DNA of 64,000 nucleotides from Opisthorchis felineus. Lineage: Eukaryota > Platyhelminthes > Trematoda > Opisthorchiida > Opisthorchiidae. Below, piece by piece: positions 1-13,100 of the stretch. The stretch covers positions 274,757 through 338,756 of the forward strand of contig SJOL01007687.1 in the NCBI GenBank assembly GCA_004794785.1, given 5' to 3'. A program made the position numbers and the translations under genes. The notes under the pieces are model-generated. The model was not told the origin of the DNA and made no database searches. It saw nothing but the letters and a program-made list of their open reading frames with translations. Within the stretch, counting starts at the first letter, position 1, and each line of letters opens with the position of its first letter.

Positions 1-1126
1 TATATATATATATAAACAGACAGGAAGAACAAGATCATGCAGATAAGCCATTCCTGCAGTGTGCAACTCATGCATCATACAAGAGGCCCACCGGCTGAAA
101 AGGCCCAGGTTTTCTATGCTTAAATACGAACAGCCAAGATATCCAGAGCGGACATTAACTAGAATCTGGGCCTCGTGTCCAAGCTTCTGGACTAGAGTAA
201 GGATCGCGTGGGCTCTCTTGGGGGGATTACTGTAGTGTGAAACAACATGGCATCAGGCCTAGTGTGTATAAAGCTTTCGGAGACATGACATGACCTAAGT
301 TAGTCAGAAGCAGAAAGAGTCTAAGTTCACAAAATAATATAAGTGGTCAAATGAGTATGTAAACACGGATACGTTTCAGATAGTGAAATCGATAGCAACA
401 ACTGAAAGTAGAAAGTTCTGGAGAAAATTGGTGAGATAAAGTTTTGCAAAACTTATCAGTGAAAGTGGTTTGGCATCTCCTCTGAAGAGTTCACAACAGC
501 GTTCTTGTCATGATGAATAATGTCTTTCGAGAGGGGATCCCTCAAAAAATAACTAGTCCATGAGGCCAAACATGTTCCTTCCCAGTGGTAACCTCTCACA
601 GAGGAGACTCTAATGTCTTACCGGCCGCTTGGAGAATGGTCGCCTGCCAGGAGAGACCAGATGTTGTGTTCCCGAAAATCGACCAAAAAGGACTCGTCTC
701 ACTCCATGAAAACCCTGTGTTTTTACTAGATTACAAATAGCATTGTGCGCCGCTCTTAGCATACTTAGGCGGATGTTCAGATATCGTTGATTCACTATCC
801 GATTGGCTCAGTGGCACTTGGGGTCGATCGATCCTTGTCTGAAGTATTCATTAGAATAAAGCCTTGAAAACTGGATAATCAAGACCCGAGTTCGTCTAAA
901 GGACGATTTCTCAAATCCGTAACAGTAGCGGCCAATAGTGTCTTCATAATGTAGAGCACCGGTTTCACTATAGGTTCTGTGTGGCTCGATAACCCCACAT
1001 TAGGTACCCTCGATTTCTGTGGCGGTCTCTCTTTGTGAAGTCTACGCACCATTAATGTCATTCTGATATGGTAGGTGATGACAGAAAAGGATTTTTATGG
1101 CGCATAGGGTCAGCAGTAGCGCTTAC
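1..1126. other. no gene recognised
   Basis: A (TA)n run occupies 1-14. The rest is presumed intron of the minus-strand myosin; no exon with paired splice sites and a convincing frame was seen. Confidence 0.4.
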
Positions 1127-4100
1127 CTTGAAAATTGCTTGGAGCCGTGACTTGAGGACTTGAAACGAGGACTATCTTCGAATCAGCATCTTGCCTGTTC
1201 GACATTACATTCATGGTTGGTTCCTCACGATCCTAAGGAAAAAACGATAGCAAAAATAAAGACGTACAAATACGGTTTGAGCTAACCTGGATCAAAATTT
1301 TATTTGAAATTCTTGCCATCAAGGATGTACTGTCTGCAGAAAACTCACTGGGCCACCCATGTTTGGCACTCTAATTTCAATCCAAGTAGAGAGAGCGGAG
1401 TGGTTTCGACTAGCCAGTGACAAGACCTATTAGAAAACTGACTGTGTTTACAAGCATATCAGCCAGAGGTACCGGCGTAAGTGGAAAATGAGCGTGACAA
1501 AGTTGTAGGGTGACCCTAAGATTCTGCTCCATGGGACGAGTTTTTGAGTTCCTATCAGTTCGCCTGAGAACGCGAGTAAATCGCTTCGCCACACTCTTAA
1601 TGAACGTGCGAACGGCAGTTGGACTGATGTCCGCCCATCCTCATCTCCGAACAACCAGCACCTTAGTTTGGGGGTCACAGATATTTAGGCGTTTTTACAT
1701 TCGGTAGCCCGTGGAATATCGATTCAGTGACATGACTGCAAGTTGGCCAGTACAACTACTTCACGAGAGGCAACATATCCCAGCTCTAGACTTAGTGAGG
1801 GGTGTGAATCACTGCGTCTTCTTGTTCCGTTGGCCTGTATACTGGTGCACTCGTCGAAACGGGGAGCAATATCAGATGTCCCAGTATCCGTATGTATGCG
1901 TCAGATCTCTTATCCATTGCGTTCTGCTAAATCATGCTCCCTTTATGCTGTTAATGATTTGAATTCAACTGAGGAGGCATCTGACCTTGGATAGCAATGC
2001 TTGCGGGAAAATAGGCGTGTTTCGAAAACATCGAAAGCCATAGACTGTGGCAAAACAAAGCAGTATATTGGACCAAGGTAGCCTCGAATTCAGTGCCACT
2101 TATCTTGAGCTGAAATTTCTCTCATCAGCGAACTCGATATATTAACAATGACCATCATGGTTAGTTCGATACCGATGAACCAGAAGTGTGGAACTACTGC
2201 AGTTTCAGCCAGAGTGCTAGTTTATCGAGTTTTCTCGAACAAGTGATGTAAGACCTTGGGGCATATATCCGGACGTTCGGATACAATATGGTAACTTGCT
2301 GTCACAAGTTGGCAGGAGGATGGGCTAACTGAACCGAACAACGCATCAGTTGGGGTGTAATCCATACAGCAAGGTGATTCACACAGTTTCTGAGGCAAAA
2401 TGACAGCGATATGAATAATAATAATAGTAATAATAATAACAATCGTTCAGCTGTAACACCCTTTCGGTGCCTACCTGCCACGCCACCCGAAGGAAGCACG
2501 AGGACTGAGATATTGTCAGGTTACCCAAGCCTAGACGGGAGTAGTCGTCATGACGCGGTTGGGTTCGAACCACGGACCTCCCGTTTAGTAAATTCGCACC
2601 TCAACGACTGAGCTATCTTGAGCTCGATATAATCGAAAACTGTTTCAAGGCAGCGGGAGCATGTAGGTGAGTCTTTGATTTTGTCGCGCCCATCTCCCAC
2701 ATTGCAGTGTTTTTACATCAGCTTCTCAAAGTAATGGTGTTGTGAAGTCCGGATCTGTTTTCAGGTGTAAGTTTTCACCTGCTGACAACCACTCACTTCA
2801 ATCCATCTTTCAAGAGTAAGGTAAAGAATAAAAGCACGGGTAGTCAAATAATTTTGCCGTCCGATTTTCCTGGGGTTATTGGGAATATTCCATCTTGGCA
2901 GCACACTATCTATACGGTTGACGAAAACTCTTCGACAACCCAATACAGGGCTCGCCCTTCTTGGGGTTCATCAAGTGGGTGTCGTCCCCAAGTTTTCATC
3001 AGCCTTATTTCCTACTTGGAGATCATGCTTACCTGATAAGCCCCAAGAAGGGCGAAACGGTGAATAGGCTGTTGAGGAGTTCCTACCGGCCTAATAAGTA
3101 GTTTCATGCTGATATAATTACTTCGACATATTGAATATTGTTCAAATGAGACATGAGGCTGCCTTTATCTAGCACACTCAGTTGACGAATATCATAAACG
3201 AGAGATTCAGTCGAGTCTTGTCAGAACCAATCTAGCTGGCAAATGGGTTAATTTCGCCGACTACATAAAATTTGGTATTCAAGTAGAACATAAGGTTGAT
3301 GGAAACTCGTGAACTACGCCCACCTGGTGAGCTGAAGAGGTGGAACCGATAGTGGGCAGTCGGAGTTTTCAGCAGCCCCATGAGTAGTGTGTCCTACCAA
3401 GAAAATACACATGACTGGAGTTCAATACGCTCTAAGACCTCACCTGGGATACATCCATAAGCGCTTGCGGAGCTGGACAACTTGAGCCGTTTTGTTGTAA
3501 ATTTGCGCTGGTCGTTTCCGTTGTTTTACTCTTCGCAGATGTTTGTAACCGTTTACGAAGCTCCAATTGAGGGAGGATGAAAGATTGCAGGAAAATCTAC
3601 AACGGAGAGCAATCAGTCGGGTCCATAGATAGGGTGGCCACCAAATTTGGATACAAAAAATTCTATACTGGAGTTAAAAAGTGGACGCAGATAGAGCATC
3701 CTACACTGTATTGGAATTTTGAGTTCAGTACCAGGGTTAAGTCATGAAATTCCATTTGCATGAGGAGTTGAATCGAAGATGATGGAATTGAGAGGAGTAT
3801 GAGATAGCACTGTTTTACTTCTGTGGGGCTACAACAAGTGATTTGAAGAAATACCGCTTACGAAACAGAAAATGAAATTAGGAGGAGGAGACCCACTTGG
3901 CTTATCCCTGTCTCAATCAAATAGAGATTATGGATAGAAACTGAGAGCAATAACGTTACTGCCATGAGTTGAAAGCCACGGGCTTCGATTCAATGTCCGG
4001 AAACGACTGAACGGGGTACAAACTCACATGTGCCTATCAAAACCACAAGCAGTGAGGGTGACACTGTGAAGTGTGGTAGGACGACAAAATTGCTTCACGC

Positions 4101-7100
4101 GTTCACGTTCTGAAGAAAACAAATGCTCAGCTAAGTGCCAAAATTTTACCTGGTGGAAGCCATCTACTAGTGTGATTTTACGGTCATCACAACTGTATAT
4201 ACAGATAGATAGAAAGCAACGGGACAAAACAAACGGAACAGATAAGGTCACGTTCGAAGCGTACTCACCTGTTGCTTGCCTATTGCATAAAATTGTGGTG
4301 CATAGTGTAGGTCTGATAAGATCGCCTTTGCAAACTGCAGAGAAGAAAGTGAAGAGTCGACGGTCAGTTCACGCTGAAAGCCTATTCCGATTATTACAAA
4401 CAACATGAAGTAACACAAAGCAAATAGAGTAATCCTCCCCAAAGTGAGACCTCTCCGAACAGAGGCCAACACCCCGGAAGCCCGCAACAACCTTCCCCAT
4501 CAGGCACAACCTAAAGTGTGAATCAAATGAATTAAGACGCTCCAAAGGGTATAACTATCCTTCCACTACGTAGTGGTCCACTTTGCACAATTGAACTGGC
4601 TGGAATTTAACACTAACCTGTTCAGCAGAAAGTTGGGTGGAAACGGGTTCGGTGACCAACGACGCGTACCGACGGCCAAATTTCCTCAAAGAAAGACGAT
4701 CTGGATAACTTCTTCGAACTTCCCGTAGCAGCGATGTTAAATTTAACCCACGCAACTGAGCCCGAATGAGGTTTACGCAGATTCGTGCCGGACTCGGAAG
4801 AAGTGACGGTTTGGAAGTTGTGTCATAACTGATGCGGCCAGAGGAAAGTGATCCGTCTCCTTCGGATGATAGTTGACAGAGCCCCGCATTGACGACTGGT
4901 AGGAGACAATGAATCCAATGAAGACCAGAAGGAGAACCACCGTCATTGAAACCGGAATCGGGTAGATGGGGATTAGGACTTGCGTTTTTCGTAGCACACG
5001 CATGGAGGAGGTTGGTCAAGAAGTCCTAAAAACATGTAGCGATACAAAGTGAAAAAACGTATCAGGATAAGGTAAAAACAACAAGTTGAGATGTAACGAA
5101 CAGACAAAGCATCCCTACGGAGTGACAGATGGTTATCTCAATAGAAATGCTCACTAGGATTTGGGGAAAACGGGTAAACGAACAATACCTATTTGTGCCA
5201 ACCTCACACTGCCAGATACCCAGTGTGAGGTTGACTGTTGGCTAGCACTGTATACGTTGTTGAATCACTCGACCGGTCACAGTTGTATCTGAGGGTGTTT
5301 AACGATTGTTCACTGCTAGTTCAGTTTTCATACCAAACCTTCTCTGTAATGGAAATTCTTTGAATTCACGGGGTTTTCTGGACTCATTCGGGGTTCACTC
5401 ACTATCCATACATTGAAACACATGATAAACAGCGCGAAGCACAGCTCGCGCACTGCTCTGATTCACTGTTCACTTATCAAGGTGGGACTCGCTTTTCAAA
5501 GGTAATAGACCAAACTTCAATCTTCTAATTTTTGGACCGAATGAGCAGTGCAATTATCACATCGCTGACGTCGCTATCAGGCAAAAGCCTCTATGTGCTA
5601 TCTTCACCACAAATAAAACACCACTCACCAACTGCTGTTTTGCGTCCGCAAAGACGCTCACATGCTCGGTCCATGTTGGCTTCGCATCACCCAAATAGTC
5701 ACGTTGGAACTGGAGCAGGGAAGCCAAACGCACAATGGACGACCTGCAACGTAGGAAACCAGAAAAGCCATTGTCAAATGGTAAACACATGACGTTGTTG
5801 CCATCTGCCTAATCAATTAATCCTGTTGAAGGCTGCATGTCAGCAAACAATCACAGCAAACACGAGGTACAAAAGGTGCACCGACTTTGATGGATGCATG
5901 TTGGTAAGGAAGCCATGGTGATCGAAACCGGAGTTAAGACCAGAATTGAAGCCAGATGTATTCATGAGGTGAATCACGAATGAGCATTGGACGAAAACTG
6001 TCCCTTATAAAGTGACCGTTTTCCTCTCATTTATTGCGACTCAACTTCCATCACTGAAGCAGCCCACTAACCGAGACAAAAAAGGATGGCGGATGCATAC
6101 AGGTTGCTTTCGTTCAAACTAATCTACAAGAGGTCGGCGGACACGTAAACAGGATAGTTCCAGTAACTTTCACTAGGAAAAGACGTCGTATACATTCCAT
6201 CTTTCTCCTGAAGAAATACCTTCACGGAACTACAAAGGGACTTGACAAGAAGGAATAAATATCACGTCTTCATTGGGGGAATGAAGTTTCGGTTCTATCC
6301 GAGGGAAGAGCTCACTGCACGGAATATCTCAAATTCGTAAACGAGACACACTGCTCCGAAATGATGAACATGTAAAAGCCTCTGTTAGGAAAATCATTAA
6401 GAATGAGTAACTGCTTGCCACCTAATTGAACTAGAAGAATGTCATCTAGTCTTGCGCAGCTTTATTCTACGTAAAAGTCCGCACTACAGCTGTACTGTAT
6501 ACTCCACAATGAACAGCGTATAGAGAGCACAGTGGAACAGCATTTAGGCTTGGACAGATGAGCGTTAATGCAGGTCCCGAAATCCCGGAAAAACTGAAAG
6601 TGGAAGAAGTTTCCAAGGCGGTGAGCAGACCTATGGTCGATGAGGTATATAAAGGCCCTTCTGAGAAACGGGGGACCGGAGCTTAATAAGGGTAGCTAGA
6701 AGAATGCAGGCGAGTCAGGTGACTGGGTGAACTTAACAGTAAGATCGAATGGGCAAAGTCAGTGGGGCATCTACTTTACTGGTAGCCGTGAAGTGGCGAG
6801 AGTAGGACCGCATACCGTCGGTGCAAAGAGGTTTTCAGACTATAAGTCAAAAAAGGGGCACATAAAACAGCTTATCGTTGGAGACAATCTGGAAGTAAGG
6901 TACACATAAATCCCCACTTGCCTTAATGCGGTCGCCGCCCCCATTTACTGCCGCCCTAAATATGACATTAGTGTTTCATGGCGGAAAATATATGGCACTT
7001 GAAGAGAAAAAGACGCTGTAAAGAAAGAACATTTAGAAAAAGGAAACCGATATTTTTCGAGGCCTAGGTTGTACTTATCTAAAAGGCGGGGACAAATTGA

Positions 7101-10100
7101 GATTGTTCGAAAAAGAACAAGAGGCGAGCGGCTGGATAAGTAGGGGATAGCGTTCGGACCAATAAAACGTGAGAATTTGTGGGAAGAACGGCGGATGGAA
7201 ACTACAGCACAAGTACGGAAGAAAATAAGGAGACGCCATTTGGATAAGGCGGTTTAGTGCTTACTAAAAGGCATTAAGGAACGACCCTAGCTAAAATACT
7301 GGGTAGAGGAATACAGTTTAGAGCTGCTAGATAAAACCACTGGAGTTTGGCAAGAACCGCTGGTATTTGTGGCAAAAATTTGGACAAACATCTGGATCTT
7401 CTCTGGATATAGCAAAGCTTTTCGTGACACAGGAACCATAAAAAAATTTTTAAAAATATTGTCTACTATTTATACCTCAAGCCGACCAATATCGACGTCA
7501 TTTAAGAATGACAACTAATTTGGCCTGGAAACAGGCGACCGAGACCTGTGGCTGTACAACAGGACAGTAGTACAACCGAATTAAGGAAAACTCAAGTGAA
7601 AACGTAAGACGTAGAGGAAATAGCGAAAACCACTCCGTTCGCCGATGAAGGGAAACCTGCAACTTACGGTCCATGTCGTCGTAGCAGTTGGTAAGCATTT
7701 AGCACGGCTGGGCAAAGATAACAGTTCGTAAGCCAGCGAGTGTCCACACCGTACTCGACAGGGAAAGTCGACAAGCTGTGGTTGAGGACGAATGAACCGG
7801 AACGTCGACAGCGACGAATCGAACGTAAATCTGAAAGAGGCAAATTGCCGACTTTATGTGCCAGTCTGATTGATCTGATCGGTGGAAAAGAAAGAGCTAC
7901 CGGGACTGAATAAGGTAGGACAAGAATGCTTGACAATGAACACGAAAAGCATAAAAAATTCGGATAATCAGGATTATGGTGGCGCGATGTAAAGTGCCAG
8001 AAATTTTCTCAACGACAAACTCGAAATGCTATCACAAAATAAAAGTGAACAGAAAAGTAGTCACTAGCGCGTGGGGATAGATCTTACCTCTGTTGTTCGT
8101 CAAAATTCTTTCTTTCTGATAGAGTTCTTCCAGTTTTTCTAACAATCCTTTCACGTTGTTCGTTGGAGCAGCATCTTCAATGAGCCAGAAAATGCCACGA
8201 GTAGAGGGACTATCTGTAGCTGGCTAGAGGATGAAGATGTGCAAAACATGTTATTGGTTGTTAGTAGCACATTCAATGGCGCATTGCTGTCGAAAAGTTA
8301 AAAACAAATGCAAAAGAAGAGGGACGAAGGAAAATGGGGAATGGCGACAGAAAACCGTCTAGATAAGTGTTGCGGCAACACAAACTGGTAAATATCTCCG
8401 AGACAAATGGGCAGTGACATCAAATTACACACGGTAACCTTGAGAAAAAGGCGCAGATCCGTGCCTTTCTACATAGTTTGTCAGACTGACTCGATTCAAA
8501 CCATAAGGACTGGTTGATGGGCCATGGCTTACAGCTTTCTGAATGGGAGAGCCGGACAAACTTCACCTGCGAACGCAAATCCAAACAACGCCACCCTGTA
8601 TAGTCGTTTACGGTGACATATACCCTGTCAGGTGCTCGTGTGAACAAAACCTTGTTTGTTACATTTGTAATTCGGTGGGGAAATCAGCACATGCGCATTC
8701 TTCACTAAAAGAGCAAAGTTTATGGTGTTGCGGACATGCGCGGGTGTGGCTGTAATGCTAACTCTCAATTTAGATTCATTCCAATGAGGACTGTCTGAAG
8801 TAGGCCTCCCTAAGATGTTACTTACGACTAAACCGAAAGATAGTCAGCTCTTCGCATAATCGTGACATGAACACAAACGTACTTTGTCCTTCAGGTTCAC
8901 ATGAAAGAATTTGGCTCGAGCCCCAGGTAGACTGCGATCGACCTAAACCAGTAGGGTATCGACTAACTCGCTATCAATTAAACAACAGTTCCGCGTTAAG
9001 AAAGCTTTATGGAGTTAAGTTAAACCCACATGGTGAATTTTCTATAAGTCACGTGAACCGGTTCTGTATTTCTTCCAAATCGCTCAACATCAGGACAGAG
9101 TTGACTGCTAGTGCACGAACACCCGCATTTTTCGCGCAATCCATGTGTGTTGTCTGTTTGACTTCAAGGTCATCCAGTTGTCGATGCTGAATTGCTTTGT
9201 TCGTCATGTCGCCTGACTTGTTGTCTGAATGTGCCAACTATTCATGCGATTAATCAAGCAACTGGAGTATCAGCTGAACGGTATAGCAGTCCGATACGCT
9301 TGCAACGGGATAGGAATTCGAAATAGATTATTACCACTGAAATTAGAATACCGACAGATGATAGGCCGAATTCGATGGGTGTCCTTAGGGGTGTATTCTG
9401 TTCCGTCCGCTACGCGTCAATAGTTTAGGATTTTTGATGAGTGTGAACTCTGTCGTTCCATAAGACTGCGTGTGGTGCACTTTGGTGACACATTCGGATT
9501 ATCCCATCCATCTCATCGTGGAAAATCAAGCCCAACTATTATCTACGACCTTGATTTGTGATCTCGATCGATAGCTATTTGTTTCGCTAAGTTCGAACAC
9601 ACTTAAAGACTCCGGCTTTGTTTATCAGTTACGGCTAGTTTAGGATGCGTTGCTTCACGTTTGCTGTCATGTACAGCAAAATGCTTTCATCAAAGCAAGC
9701 AACTGTAGATGGTACGGTTTAGGGACAGTAATCCGTTGCTTGTTTCATGGAGAACTGATTGACGAGCACAGGAATCAGTGTTCACATTGAAGTAGAAAAT
9801 GCACACAAAGAATCACAACTTATGCCTCAGATTCAGAAGGGGACACACTCTTGACCGGTTCGGTTGATTGCTTGACATAACTGGCTAGCTAGCTAGTTAG
9901 TTAACTAATGAACTAGGTGTACTACGCACAAGAGAACTGTCACAGAATCGATAATGTTCTTTTGGACACAACTAATTGACAGCAGGTTCGTGGGGAATTG
10001 AGAATAACAAGCTGACAAGCGACCGTGCATAAAAGTGCGTTCAGACAGGTAGTGTGTGTGTGAATAAAACTAACGGACTCATAACAGTATTTCGTGCACA

Positions 10101-13100
10101 CAGACAAGGACCTATACTCTGTAATGTATCTGATCACGCCGCTCAGTGATGACGATTTTTTTCTAAACATTCCGTTGAGTGCAGTATGAGGCGTATTTAA
10201 GGGAGTCTGTGCGACTTCATACCGAAGTTCATCAATCCATGTCATTTTTCCAAGAACTATCGTGCTATTGTGCGTTTTGTGATTTGTAAAACAATCAGAG
10301 TGAGGGCCAGCATTTCACCCTCAACGCAAAGGATTCATCAAGCTAGGTGAGTAAGGCGGAAGGTTGGTTGGGGCAAAGGGGGAAACCCATGATAGAAATT
10401 TCTTCCTAAATTTCGGGTGATAACTGCACGTTGTTGCTATTTACCATGAGCGAGTGCAACGAATCAAAGCAAAAACGTTGAGTTAGTGAGCATGTGAGGA
10501 GCAGTTGTGGATTAACCGAGCGGCTCAGTGGCGGGGTTCCGCCATCCAATTCAAGAGAAATCACCGACTGAAATGATCGCAAGAATAAAATCCACTGCCG
10601 ACCAGAGTTTATGGAACTTCCCTATCTAACCTAAGTATAGTAACTTACGAACGCACCTTGTCAATACAAAGCTTGTAGCCGACTAATCCTCCAGTCAACA
10701 ATTAATCTAAACCACGTCGGAAATCTCATTTGTAGGATTTCCTCCTATCTTAAAACTTGGGAAATTGTAATCCCATATTTTCTGAGAACAGGACTTCTGT
10801 ACTCGGATTCCAAACATCTAGCAGTACATTCATTTGAATATCAATTTGGTTTTCACGGGAGACTCAGCTGAATTTCCCATCTATGATATGCTTCAACTGA
10901 ATGTGCCGCACAGAAACCGCCTCGGCATACCAATTTGGTTTTGACGGAAGACTAACCTGGAACCCAGCTGAATCCCTCGTTTATGATGTTCTTACTCAAC
11001 TGAATATGCTGCACCAGGCCGCCTTATATTTCGACAGCCCGTGACCGGTTTCGCCCTTCTTGGGGCTCACTAGGTAGGCACAGTACCCGAGTTTCCGTCA
11101 ACCTTATGTAGCCATCAAAGTTGACTTTCATCTATTGTGTGACTTGATCAAGGCCAGTATAAAACGTGGGAGCGCACTCTATTTAAAAAAAACAAGGTAT
11201 GGCAACAAATAACATAGATTTTGAAGACTTACTGAGCCGTCGAGCGTACCTACAACATCCATCGGCTTGTCTTCAGTTTCGGTGTCATCAGGAACTGTGA
11301 GTCCATCCTATGAGGAATGTGAGAAAATTTCGAAGTTCACGACGTTAAAGGCAGAGGTGGTCAGAACGGGTCAAGCGCACCACTAGCAGACAAGCACCCA
11401 ACTGACGAGCTTCCTCCAGAACAATAAGAAAACAATCAAAGTTCAGTTAAGTTTTTAAGCTAATAAACAGTGCAACAAAATGCAGTGGTTCCAGTTGCTA
11501 CAGCTTCGTTCACCAAGGACAAGGAGAGTGGGGGAATGGAAGCTACGCGTCTTAGTCGATGGTCCACTTATTTCATTGTCCAGGTTGTGAGTGCTTCTCA
11601 ATAGGCTACTGTTGTCTACTATATCCGTCAGAACTAATTTTATACAGGCTGCGTGGACATGCTATACCGAGAATTAGGGTAAGCAATGGATGATAATCAC
11701 CTCCATCTGAAGAGTCATTATTATTTTTTGGGTCATCCTCACAAGGAGGGGAAGTGTTCGACTAGAGTATCACTTTCATTAGGGCTCATCAGCAGTGCAT
11801 ATCTTTAGCCAGAACGAGCGTATTGCCACTGGTCCACCAGCGCCCCTGAAGTGTCACGCCTGAACAGGCGAACGTGATCTTGCTTAAGCGCTACCGTCAC
11901 TGCAACACAATAATCTACAAGAGATGGAAAATATACCGAATTGAATGACGCAAAAGATATCCTTACCGTCCTCATCATTGACTTGCACAGCTCCACACCA
12001 GTCTGGCGAGATAATACAGTCAGACGTTCATTGGCGTAATTGATCAACAAGTCGGCATAGCTACCCAAGGTGGGTGAAGATAAGGGACCACATCGAGGGT
12101 TGGGCGAGGGAGCTTGTAAGCCTGGCGGATCACAAATCACCAGCTGAGCACAAACTCGAGTCGAAGCCGTTCGATTGTGGGACGCTGAAGACTCGGAAGA
12201 GAGGCATCTGCTCAAAAACAACGGAGGCGGGGTTGGTCACAGGTCACACTTAATTTGGTCAACTCAGTACAATAAAGTCACGGCTAAAGAAGTTATTGGC
12301 AACGAGATGCTTGCCATAAGGTCAGCAAATGTGGCAGGGAAGTGAGAAGGGCTGAAGGTCAGTGAACCAGTCTAGAAGAAAACCCCTGAGAGTGGAGTCA
12401 TCATCGAGATCGTTGAATGTTTGTCGTAGTAGCCATACCGTTCATCTTCCTCCGGATGAACCCCAACAAGAGAGTCATCCGGAACGGTGATCTTGGATAA
12501 ACCAGCGTCCACCAGTTAAAAACGTCCCCTAGTCGCAACAACTAGCATCCCGTGTAATGTTAGTACAAGTGGTTTAGGGTATCATATTTAATTGATACCA
12601 GGGCGTGATGCGTAACGCCATGAAGAAATAAAGTACTATGACAAGACTTTTCAGTATTTGGCGAGCATTTTAGTTAATCGCAGGGCACTCCACAAGTTTC
12701 AGTGATTTGCTATACTCTTGCGTTTCCTAGCTGACGCGAGGTGACGTTGTAATTCGGTTCCACCCTCTCACGAGGCTGCGTCACCCGAACGAACTTCGGT
12801 AACCTAGTTGTAGTATACCACGTCAGTGATAGTCGGATTTGCAAAGCACTATTTTTGGAGACATTTGGAGAAAAATATGATGATGTACCCATGCTCCTAC
12901 TGGTAATCGGTGCATACCCAATGGTGAAAGTTAAATTCATCACACTTATAGGAGCGGCGGCATTAAACGTTAACTTTTTTTGATCCAAACACCTGAAGTG
13001 CGTTTTTTACGCAGATAAAACTCAGATAGACATGTTTTATGCAGTCTGTCGAGTGCCTGAGCTGTCAGTTCTCGTCGAACTGATTGTTATGGGATTGATT

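Larger units (their letters stand above)
8224..11232. other. MYO18 intron 12
   Basis: 3 kb. It contains the CTAG/TTAG low-complexity run at 9883-9909 and the repeat at 10835-11130. A 107-codon plus-strand frame at 8867-9190 has no recognisable domain. No RNA gene seen. Confidence 0.5.

Noticed and set aside
5557..5790. Gypsy-type retrotransposon fragment
   Set aside because: [11 protein letters not shown] and FADAKQQL first looked like an LTR pol segment, but strong splice sites and exact phase agreement with exons 14 and 16 make it a myosin exon.
9883..9909. Regulatory palindrome
   Set aside because: The CTAG run is self-complementary only because it is a simple repeat.
10500..10550. Second tRNA-like element (CGAGCGGCTCAGTGGCGG)
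   Set aside because: A-box-like words also occur at 805 and 20050, but none has a B box at the right distance.
11805..11882. Possible extra MYO18 exon ([10 protein letters not shown]...ALVDQ)
   Set aside because: Resembles the expected segment, but its acceptor is poor, there is no usable donor before a stop, and exon 12 at 11233-11307 fits the phase and motif better.
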